Shown piece by piece: positions 7,455-13,240 of a stretch of 24,347 nucleotides of DNA. The notes below the pieces were generated by a model, which saw only the letters and a program-made list of their open reading frames with translations, did not search any database and was not told the DNA's origin. Positions within the stretch are counted from its first letter, which is position 1. Each line of letters opens with the position of its first letter. The DNA comes from a virus. The DNA lies in IMG/VR virus record IMGVR_UViG_3300010430_000433, positions 1 through 24,347 of that record, one strand, 5' to 3'. The position numbers were made by a program, and so were the translations under genes.

Positions 7455-8429
7455 ATGCCTAAAGACAGTATAGATGAATTACAGGAAGGTAGAGCCAAAG
7501 ATCGACAGGAGTTCGAGGATGCATTCAATGACGTTCTCGGGAGTACTCCTGAAGAAGTTGAAAAAAAGCTAAAGGAAGAAGCTGAAGCCGAAGCTTCTGC
7601 TGGGGCAGGGGATGCCCAAGGAGAGCAGAAGAATGAAGCCGATGGTTCCAATTATGCTTTTGGAAAACAGCAGGAAGAAGGCACCGACCCGAAGCCGGCC
7701 GTAGAGCCCGTACCGGATACCAGTGCTCAAGGAACCGATTGGCAAGCCAAAGCATCACAGCTTGAGGCTGACCTTGCTAAGGAGAAACAACGTACGGCAT
7801 CTTGGGATGGTCGAATCAAATCGGCCAACGAGAAAACAAAGAAACTCGAAGATCAGATTGCAGTACTCCTGAAAGACCGGGAGGAAAAGCAGTCGGCCAA
7901 GACAGCTAAGCAAGACCTTGACGACACAGAAAAGATGGACCTGTTCAAGGAAAACTTCCCAGAGTTGGCAGACTTTGCTGACATCCTGCAACGTAGGATG
8001 GATGGCTTTCAGTCACCAGCCCCGGCTAAGGTGGACCCCGAGCCAGAGTCCAAACCCAGTGAAGAGGAAGCCCCGGCCAAGGCTGAACCTACTGGTCCTT
8101 CTGATCACTACCTTGCTATTACGAAGATCCACCCCGAACTTGACGAGATCGTCAACAGTGGAAAACTCCTTTCATGGATCAACCAACAGGCTGATTACAT
8201 CCGACCACATCTATCGAAGGTGTACAATGGTGGCACAGCTGATGAAGTTATCTCAGTGGTCACTGAATTCAAAAACAAAACCGGATGGACGTCTTCCGTA
8301 TCGACTCCCAATCCGAAGCAGGACAAGCTCAACAGCATGCTCGAAGCTGACGGTGAGAGCCCCGGACCCAAGTCTGATGGCCCTGACAAGAATGACTTTG
8401 CTGGCACTGCTAAGAGTATAGGCCTGTAA
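7455..8429 (+). CDS. Capsid scaffolding protein
   Basis: A 324-residue acidic, low-complexity protein directly before the capsid gene. I choose the ATG at 7455 (MPKDSIDELQ) because AAAGGAGG at 7443-7450 precedes it; the in-frame ATG at 7434 has no such site. Composition is dominated by Glu, Lys, Ala and Asp. A long coiled-coil segment (WQAKASQLEADLAKEKQ through LEDQIAVLLKDREEK) lies at about residues 95-150, followed by a Pro/Glu-rich linker and a folded C-terminal part. Scaffolds of tailed phages have this make-up and position; they shape the procapsid and leave before or during packaging. The identification rests on context and composition, not on a catalytic motif. Confidence 0.8.
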   Translation: MPKDSIDELQEGRAKDRQEFEDAFNDVLGSTPEEVEKKLKEEAEAEASAGAGDAQGEQKNEADGSNYAFGKQQEEGTDPKPAVEPVPDTSAQGTDWQAKASQLEADLAKEKQRTASWDGRIKSANEKTKKLEDQIAVLLKDREEKQSAKTAKQDLDDTEKMDLFKENFPELADFADILQRRMDGFQSPAPAKVDPEPESKPSEEEAPAKAEPTGPSDHYLAITKIHPELDEIVNSGKLLSWINQQADYIRPHLSKVYNGGTADEVISVVTEFKNKTGWTSSVSTPNPKQDKLNSMLEADGESPGPKSDGPDKNDFAGTAKSIGL

Positions 8430-8446
8430 TAATCTGTAGGAGATTA
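8430..8446 (+). promoter_or_regulatory. Hairpin presenting the capsid gene RBS
   Basis: TAATCT (8430-8435) pairs with AGATTA (8441-8446) around a GTAGG loop (8436-8440). The Shine-Dalgarno AGGAG begins in the loop and runs into the 3' stem. It follows the scaffold stop directly and ends 5 bases before the capsid ATG. It is a shorter, looser relative of the GGAAGG hairpins and could affect capsid translation. Confidence 0.45.
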
Positions 8447-8451
8447 CAATA

Positions 8452-9561
8452 ATGGGTACAACAACTTATGGTGATATTACTCCCCGTACGGCTGCTTACG
8501 TAGTCAAAGACCTTCTGAAAAGAGGGATGCCTTATCTGGTATTCGAGAAGTTTGGTCAGTCCAAACCGTTGCCGGCTAACAGCACAAAAACCATCGAGTT
8601 CCGTCGGTACTTCCTTGAGAAGACCTTCACCATTCCTTCTGGAAACGTGATGTTCAACCCCCAGGAATACTTCAACGACGTAGAAGACGATGCTGATACA
8701 TGGTCTACAGCTCAGGATTTCATGAATCCGTCCAGCCGAACTCTGACAGAGGGAACAACTCCTGATGCAACAGAGATCGATTCTCAGGACTACGAAGCCA
8801 CACTGACTCAGTATGGTGATCGTGTTGTGATTACTGACGTCATCATGGACACCCATGAAGACAACGTCCTCCGTGAGGCCGTTGACATTCTTGGTGAGCA
8901 GGCTGCCGTACTTATCGAAAAAACTCGTTTCAACGTCCTGAAGGCTTGTGCCAACGTTGTGTATTCTGACACAGCTGACACAGCTCGTAACGAAGTTGAC
9001 AAGGCTTTCAGCCTGCTGATGCAGAGACGGATTACCCGTTTTCTGAAACGTCAGCTTGCCAAGCCCATCACATCCATCGTAAAGAGCACACCGGCTTACG
9101 GAACAGAAGCCATTGCTCCTTCATTCATCTGTATCGTTCACCCCGACATGGAGTCCGACCTTAGGGCCGTTGCTTCTTTCGTGCCTTGTGAAAAATACGG
9201 TTCGATGACACCTTACGAAAACGAGCTTGGTAAGATTGAAGACGTCCGTTACCTGACCTCTACAATCGTTCAGCCGTTCTATGCAACAGGTGCAGCCGTT
9301 GGTGCAACCGGTATGGTTGCTGCTGACTCCACCAACTTGGACGTATACCCGATGATCTACCTGGCACGTGATGCTTACGGCATCGTGGCTTTCAAGGGTG
9401 CAAACTCCTTGACCCCGATGGTAGTGAATCCTCATGCTTCTGACTCAGATCCTCTGGCACAGAGAGGGCATGTAGGTTGGAAGGGCTACTCTGCTACCAT
9501 TATACTCAATGACTTTTGGATGGTACGTGGTGAAGCTGCAGTCTCTGACCTTGCCAGCTAA
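8452..9561 (+). CDS. Major capsid protein, N4-gp56 family
   Basis: A 369-residue shell protein. The N-terminus (YGDITPRTAAYVVKDLLKRG, then LVFEKFG and KPLPANSTKTIEFRRYF) matches the N4-gp56 capsid family, as do the following TLTEGTTPD, LTQYGDRVVITDVIMDTHED and LREAVDILGEQAAVLIEKTR segments. The C-terminal part ends with LAQRGHVGWKGYSATIILND, also typical. The length is close to other family members. It lies 22 bases after the scaffold gene and is followed by a terminator-like hairpin, as expected for a very highly expressed gene. The family adopts the HK97-like fold. Confidence 0.93.
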   Translation: MGTTTYGDITPRTAAYVVKDLLKRGMPYLVFEKFGQSKPLPANSTKTIEFRRYFLEKTFTIPSGNVMFNPQEYFNDVEDDADTWSTAQDFMNPSSRTLTEGTTPDATEIDSQDYEATLTQYGDRVVITDVIMDTHEDNVLREAVDILGEQAAVLIEKTRFNVLKACANVVYSDTADTARNEVDKAFSLLMQRRITRFLKRQLAKPITSIVKSTPAYGTEAIAPSFICIVHPDMESDLRAVASFVPCEKYGSMTPYENELGKIEDVRYLTSTIVQPFYATGAAVGATGMVAADSTNLDVYPMIYLARDAYGIVAFKGANSLTPMVVNPHASDSDPLAQRGHVGWKGYSATIILNDFWMVRGEAAVSDLAS

Positions 9562-9574
9562 GAAGTACTTTAGC
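9557..9574 (+). promoter_or_regulatory. Small hairpin over the capsid stop codon
   Basis: GCTAAG (9557-9562) can pair with TTTAGC (9569-9574; five Watson-Crick pairs plus one G-U) over a 6-base loop. The capsid stop TAA (9559-9561) lies in the 5' arm. It is the first of three hairpins in a row (also 9585-9606 and 9617-9640) and may help stabilise or end the capsid message. Confidence 0.35.
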
Positions 9575-9584
9575 ATATAGCTTT

Positions 9585-9614
9585 AGCCCCCGGCTTAAAG
9601 GGGGCTCACTTTTA
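9585..9614 (+). terminator. Terminator-like hairpin after the capsid gene
   Basis: AGCCCCC (9585-9591) pairs perfectly with GGGGGCT (9600-9606) around an 8-base loop, followed by CAC and TTTT (9610-9613). The GC-rich stem and short T-run fit an intrinsic terminator, though the T-run is short and offset by three bases. The downstream genes are in the same direction with no obvious promoter, so it is probably leaky and sets capsid transcripts above downstream ones. Confidence 0.65.
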
Positions 9615-9616
9615 AC

Positions 9617-9640
9617 TTTAAATATGGAAGGATATTTAAA
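9617..9640 (+). promoter_or_regulatory. RBS hairpin with GGAAGG hexaloop (copy C)
   Basis: TTTAAATAT (9617-9625) pairs perfectly with ATATTTAAA (9632-9640) around a GGAAGG loop (9626-9631). The stem ends on the base before the ATG at 9641. Loop sequence, closing U-A pair and 15-base distance from loop to ATG are identical to copies A and B, while the outer stem sequence differs. Confidence 0.75.
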
Positions 9641-10201
9641 ATGTCAACATCAAAAAAGCCCAACTACATGACAATGAAGGTCGAAGAACTCGAAAAGATT
9701 ATGGAAGGTTACAGTATGGACAAGGCAACATTCACACAAGAGAATGGTAGCCTGAACCGTAAGATGGTAGCAGACATGATTAAGATCATCGATGTTCAAG
9801 TCGGCAAAGTAAAAGAGGTTATCGTGCAGGATGAGAAGGGTAACGTGGAAACCCACAGCCCAGTTCGAAAGATCAACGGCACGGCACTCTCTGGAATGAT
9901 GGTCGAGATCGAATTCTTTAACATGAGTGAGAACGACCTGCCTTATGTCCAGCTTGGTTTACAGGGAACAGCTCTTACAATCCCGAGGGAAGTTAAGGTC
10001 TGGATACCGAAAGAATTTCTTGACGGCTGCCTTAAGCACACGGTCACGACCATGCTTAAGATGGTGGTCAACCGAGAAACCGGCAAGATCCGGTATGAAC
10101 CGAAACAGGTGCCACGGTTTCAATACACCGTGCATGATATTATGCATATCGATGAGCTCAAGAAACTGGCCGTCGAAGGCAAGGGAAAAATCAACCGTTA
10201 A
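9641..10201 (+). CDS. Unknown virion-region protein between capsid and adaptors (186 aa)
   Basis: A 186-residue protein starting MSTSKKPNYMTMKVEELEK, translated from the GGAAGG hairpin. The first 60 residues look helical; the centre (GTALSGMMVEIEFFNMSEND, LGLQGTALTIPREVKVWIP) looks like beta structure with an Ile-Pro-Arg turn, then a further helical end (HDIMHIDELKKLAVEGKGK). No signal peptide or catalytic motif is seen. Position between capsid and head-tail adaptors suggests a head or neck component. I do not recognise a family. Confidence 0.75.
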   Translation: MSTSKKPNYMTMKVEELEKIMEGYSMDKATFTQENGSLNRKMVADMIKIIDVQVGKVKEVIVQDEKGNVETHSPVRKINGTALSGMMVEIEFFNMSENDLPYVQLGLQGTALTIPREVKVWIPKEFLDGCLKHTVTTMLKMVVNRETGKIRYEPKQVPRFQYTVHDIMHIDELKKLAVEGKGKINR

Positions 10202-10216
10202 TAAAGGAGAACAACA

Positions 10217-10867
10217 TTGTCTTTCACAGCATTGAACTATATAGAAGATGCTGCTGAACTATACTCCGATACTGCTTACGACAGAATATCAACGACGACG
10301 TGGATCAAATATCTCAATGCTGCTTTGAGAACATTGGTCCTCGTACGTCCTGATGCTGGAGCAGTCACAGAGTCCGTTCAGTTGGTATCCGGGATTAAAC
10401 AAAGCATTCCCACGGCAGCCTTAAGACTGCTTGACATACCACGTAACATGGGGTCGGACGGGTCCACTGCTGGAAAGATCATCACCCCGTCAAAGAGAAA
10501 ACACATTGACTATTCCAATTTACTGTGGCCTCAGGATACTGGGGAAACGTACATTGAGAACTTTTCACACGATCCAAATACACCCGACATCTTTTATGTT
10601 ACACCTCCTGTGATCTCGACCACTGACGTTTACGTTGAGATGTCAAGCTCACAGCTACCTACGACTATAACAGCCACCGGAGACTCGGTGTCTACAAATG
10701 ATATCTACTTCGAGCCTGTCGTTCAGTACATGCTGTACAAAGCATATGCTGCTGACGATGAGGGAGTTGAATTCCAGAAGGCCGAAGCTATGTTCAACAA
10801 ATTTTTAAACCTTCTGAACGTCGAAGCCAAAGCTGCAACGGCTCTCGGCCCAGAACCGAAGGAGTAA
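10217..10867 (+). CDS. Head-tail adaptor protein 1 (podovirus connector, DUF6682-like)
   Basis: A 216-residue connector starting at TTG (10217), supported by AAAGGAG at 10203-10209 with 7 bases of spacing. Segments typical of podovirus adaptors: an N-terminal helix pair with WIKYLNAALRTLVLVRPDA, the strand pair VQLVSGIKQSIPTAALRLLD followed by IPRNMG, then FYVTPPV and a C-terminal helical VQYMLYKAYAADDEG. Proteins of this type dock under the portal. The DUF6682 assignment comes from motif memory and is moderately sure. It is followed after 3 bases by a second adaptor. Confidence 0.75.
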   Translation: MSFTALNYIEDAAELYSDTAYDRISTTTWIKYLNAALRTLVLVRPDAGAVTESVQLVSGIKQSIPTAALRLLDIPRNMGSDGSTAGKIITPSKRKHIDYSNLLWPQDTGETYIENFSHDPNTPDIFYVTPPVISTTDVYVEMSSSQLPTTITATGDSVSTNDIYFEPVVQYMLYKAYAADDEGVEFQKAEAMFNKFLNLLNVEAKAATALGPEPKE

Positions 10868-10870
10868 TAA

Positions 10871-11590
10871 ATGGCAACAGCATCAACAGGATTTGTTCTG
10901 CTGGACGTGTTTGTTCCTGAGATCCTACAATTTTGTCACGGTGCCCCTACAATCTTGGTTCGTAATACGGTCAAGAATATAATCATAGAGTTCTGTAAAC
11001 GTACACTCGTTTTAAAAGCAGAACCGGCACCGTTCTATTTGGATGAGGACGTTCACACCTACACATTGAAGTATGCTTCTGACAGATACACGACGTTGGA
11101 TATATTGGATATGAGGAAAGGTGAGACAGATTCAAACAACAAATTAGAGTCTATAACAACGAAGAAGCTTGACAGCACTGACCAAAACTGGAGAGTCAGG
11201 ACTGGTACACCGAAGGCACAGATGCTTACGGATGATACCAACGGACTCCGGGTTTATCCCATACCCAGTGCAGACAGTGATGAAGATTATTATGTCAAGG
11301 CTATCGTATGCCCGAAGAAAGATCAGACTGAAGTTCCCGAGTTCATATATGAGAAGTGGGAAGAGGCCATTCAATTTGGTGCCCTTGCTCGACTGCTGTC
11401 CATGAAGGGTTCCAGTTGGTTCGACAGAGATCTCAGTCGTAGCTTCTTTCAGAAATATCGACGTTCTTTAAAGAATGCTCGAAAGACCACATTAACAGGC
11501 ATCGGCCAAGTACCAGGTCAGGTCACCCCACGGAGTTATAACATCATGGGTGACAGTAATGCTACAGGGAGAATAAACTCATGGGAATAG
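10871..11590 (+). CDS. Head-tail adaptor / tail completion protein 2 (gp4-like)
   Basis: A 239-residue protein with AAGGAG 6 bases before the ATG. The N-terminal helical part (VRNTVKNIIIEFCKRTLVLK), the central beta part (DEDVHTYTLKY, LRVYPIPSADSDEDYYVKAI) and the helical ending (FGALARLLSMKGSSWFDRDL then FFQKYRRSLKNARKT) match the pattern of podovirus connector or tail-tube proteins of the P22 gp4 or T7 gp11 type. The gene overlaps the following fibre gene by 10 bases. The role, completing the neck between portal and tail, is inferred from pattern and position. Confidence 0.75.
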   Translation: MATASTGFVLLDVFVPEILQFCHGAPTILVRNTVKNIIIEFCKRTLVLKAEPAPFYLDEDVHTYTLKYASDRYTTLDILDMRKGETDSNNKLESITTKKLDSTDQNWRVRTGTPKAQMLTDDTNGLRVYPIPSADSDEDYYVKAIVCPKKDQTEVPEFIYEKWEEAIQFGALARLLSMKGSSWFDRDLSRSFFQKYRRSLKNARKTTLTGIGQVPGQVTPRSYNIMGDSNATGRINSWE

Positions 11591-12567
11591 CATTCAGCAA
11601 TAATGGCTCTACGACTTTGAATGGTGGGATCAATGACTCCACCACATCAGTCGTCGTGACAGCCACAGCATCCTTCCCGACAGTTGGTGGTGGTGATTAC
11701 TTCTATGCCACACTAATTAAGCAGGACGGAACAAGAGAGATCGTGAAATGTACGTCACTCTCTTCTCAAACATATACCGTTGTCCGTGGTGCAGACGGCT
11801 CGACCCCGGCAGCATTCTCATCTGGTGACCGTTTTCAACTACGGTGCCCGTCAATCGTCCTCGAAGAGTTCAGGGATGATATTGCAACAAATGCAACGGA
11901 CCTTGCAGGAACAACCAATGCAGGGACCGTGCCGGCCCCTTCTGGAACAAATATGTTTTTCTATCAGGCAGCTGCCCCGACCAACTGGACAATCTATACG
12001 ACAGTGGAAGACTGTCTCTTGTCAGTTAAGGGTGGATCGAATGCCTACAATATTGCCGGTGGAACCGGAGCAGAAGCAGGTGCAGCTTGGGGAACATTTG
12101 GTGCCCATGTCCACGGCATGAACAGTCATACACATGGCTTTGCTCATACTCATGGACAGGCAGCTCATATCCATACGATGCCAACACATTGGCATACACT
12201 AAGTGCTCATACTCATACCGGCCCATCCCATGATCATACGTTTAGTGATTCATTTGTTACTGGACAGGAGTCTGCTGGATCAGCAGATGCTGATGGTTCG
12301 GGAGACGACTTTGCCAAGGACAACCATACACATAGTGGTTCTGTAAGTGGTACCACAGGTGCAGATGGAACTGGGAACACAGGTGTCCCGAGCTCAGACT
12401 GGACCAACACCAAAGATCCTGGAGATACCAATCCAACGGATGCTGGCTCAACGAACAGTCAGAGTGCCCCGGCCACGGATGCCAGTGTTGTCGACACCGA
12501 GAGTGCAGCACCTGGATCAACCGACCGGCCGTTGGCTGCCGTCGGTATCTTAGCAACGAAGGACTAA
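11581..12567 (+). CDS. Short tail fibre/tip protein with seven HxH metal-binding motifs
   Basis: A 328-residue fibre. Residues 1-95 form a small beta domain containing VVRGADGSTPAAFSSGDRF. Residues about 122-165 resemble a phage tail collar-like domain (MFFYQAAAPTNWT, GGSNAYNIAGGTGAEAG). Residues 176-219 carry seven HxH motifs (HVH, HTH, HTH, HIH, HWH, HTH, HDH) spaced 7, 6, 7, 7, 7 and 7 residues apart, with an eighth at 249-251. In T4 gp37 such motifs hold a line of iron ions in the core of a trimeric needle, so this stretch is probably a metal-stabilised trimeric needle. The C-terminal 75 residues are rich in Gly, Thr, Ser, Asp and Pro. The gene starts within the end of the adaptor gene. 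Confidence 0.85.
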   Translation: MGIAFSNNGSTTLNGGINDSTTSVVVTATASFPTVGGGDYFYATLIKQDGTREIVKCTSLSSQTYTVVRGADGSTPAAFSSGDRFQLRCPSIVLEEFRDDIATNATDLAGTTNAGTVPAPSGTNMFFYQAAAPTNWTIYTTVEDCLLSVKGGSNAYNIAGGTGAEAGAAWGTFGAHVHGMNSHTHGFAHTHGQAAHIHTMPTHWHTLSAHTHTGPSHDHTFSDSFVTGQESAGSADADGSGDDFAKDNHTHSGSVSGTTGADGTGNTGVPSSDWTNTKDPGDTNPTDAGSTNSQSAPATDASVVDTESAAPGSTDRPLAAVGILATKD

Positions 12568-12570
12568 TAC

Positions 12571-12906
12571 TTGAAATACCTACTATCTATGGTGCAGGCT
12601 TTATTGCTGTGCTCATGTACAGTGCTCTCAGGACAACGTGAACTGTTGCCCGAGGTAATAAAGCCTACACCATTAGATCAGGTTGACATAACTATAACGG
12701 AGATGGGATACTTAGAAGCAGGATGGACATGCCTGGCTAATGCCGACATGCCAAAGTTTCTACATCCCATCGTAGTTCAAGTGTTCGGATGCTCAGATGT
12801 GTACACAAAGAACGGGAGGGTGGTCAGGTGTGACGTCATACTTGGCACCAGCTCAGCATACATCAGAGACCACGAACTTAAACACTGTGAAGGATACACA
12901 GACTAA
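12571..12906 (+). CDS. Candidate lipoprotein with HELKHCEG zincin signature
   Basis: A 111-residue protein starting at TTG (12571) with GAAGGA 7 bases upstream. The N-terminus MKYLLSMVQALLLCSCTVLS reads as a short signal peptide with an approximate lipobox (LCSC, Cys16), suggesting export and lipid attachment. The C-terminal DHELKHCEGYTD contains HExxHxxG, a zinc-binding metallopeptidase signature; His102, Glu103 and His106 would be the catalytic set. Two Cys in VFGCSDVYTKNGRVVRCDV could form a disulfide outside the cytoplasm. It lies among tail genes, so it may be a virion or exported protein acting on the envelope. An outer-membrane spanin is an alternative, but the metal motif speaks against that. 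Confidence 0.7.
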   Translation: MKYLLSMVQALLLCSCTVLSGQRELLPEVIKPTPLDQVDITITEMGYLEAGWTCLANADMPKFLHPIVVQVFGCSDVYTKNGRVVRCDVILGTSSAYIRDHELKHCEGYTD

Positions 12907-12926
12907 AAGTGATGGGGGAAACTATC

Positions 12927-13238
12927 ATGGCTCAAAGATCAGATACGTGTCACGAGAAATGTCCGTTCTGGAAAAAATACAAAAAGAATTGCCCCAACTT
13001 CGTTGAGGGTGAATGGAGAACAATGGAAGGGCACACGTACAAAACGTTTGACTGTGCCCCCAAACGTTCAATGATATTGTGTCAGCAGGTTTACGATCAC
13101 ATGATTGACGTCCGTAAGGATTATAATCAGGTACGGAATGTTGCCGGCCAGTTGATGGAAACCGTTGCCCGACAGGCAAATATGGACGTCCTCATAACAG
13201 ACGGAGACGTGGAGGATGCAAAACTAATTGAGGAGTAA
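12927..13238 (+). CDS. Small Cys-cluster protein, function unknown (103 aa)
   Basis: A 103-residue protein starting MAQRSDTCHEKCPFWKKYKK. The ATG at 12927 is chosen because GGGGGA lies 7 bases upstream; an in-frame GTG at 12909 is also open. The N-terminus has Cys-x3-Cys-x9-Cys (CHEKCPFWKKYKKNC) and later DCAPKRSMILCQQ, which together could bind one zinc ion. The rest is helical and acidic. Small proteins with a similar Cys cluster and a CAPKR motif occur in tail regions of other podoviruses, but I know no function. Its stop is 2 bases before the next gene. Confidence 0.75.
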   Translation: MAQRSDTCHEKCPFWKKYKKNCPNFVEGEWRTMEGHTYKTFDCAPKRSMILCQQVYDHMIDVRKDYNQVRNVAGQLMETVARQANMDVLITDGDVEDAKLIEE

Positions 13239-13240
13239 AC

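Noticed and set aside
7918-8421. 167-codon plus-strand frame inside the scaffold gene
   Set aside because: Shadow frame with Arg/Ser/Thr-rich product; the scaffold frame has the good start signal and the expected composition.
8410-8856. 148-codon open frame on the minus strand
   Set aside because: It lies antisense to the start of the major capsid gene, whose protein is clearly recognisable, and shows no supporting signals.
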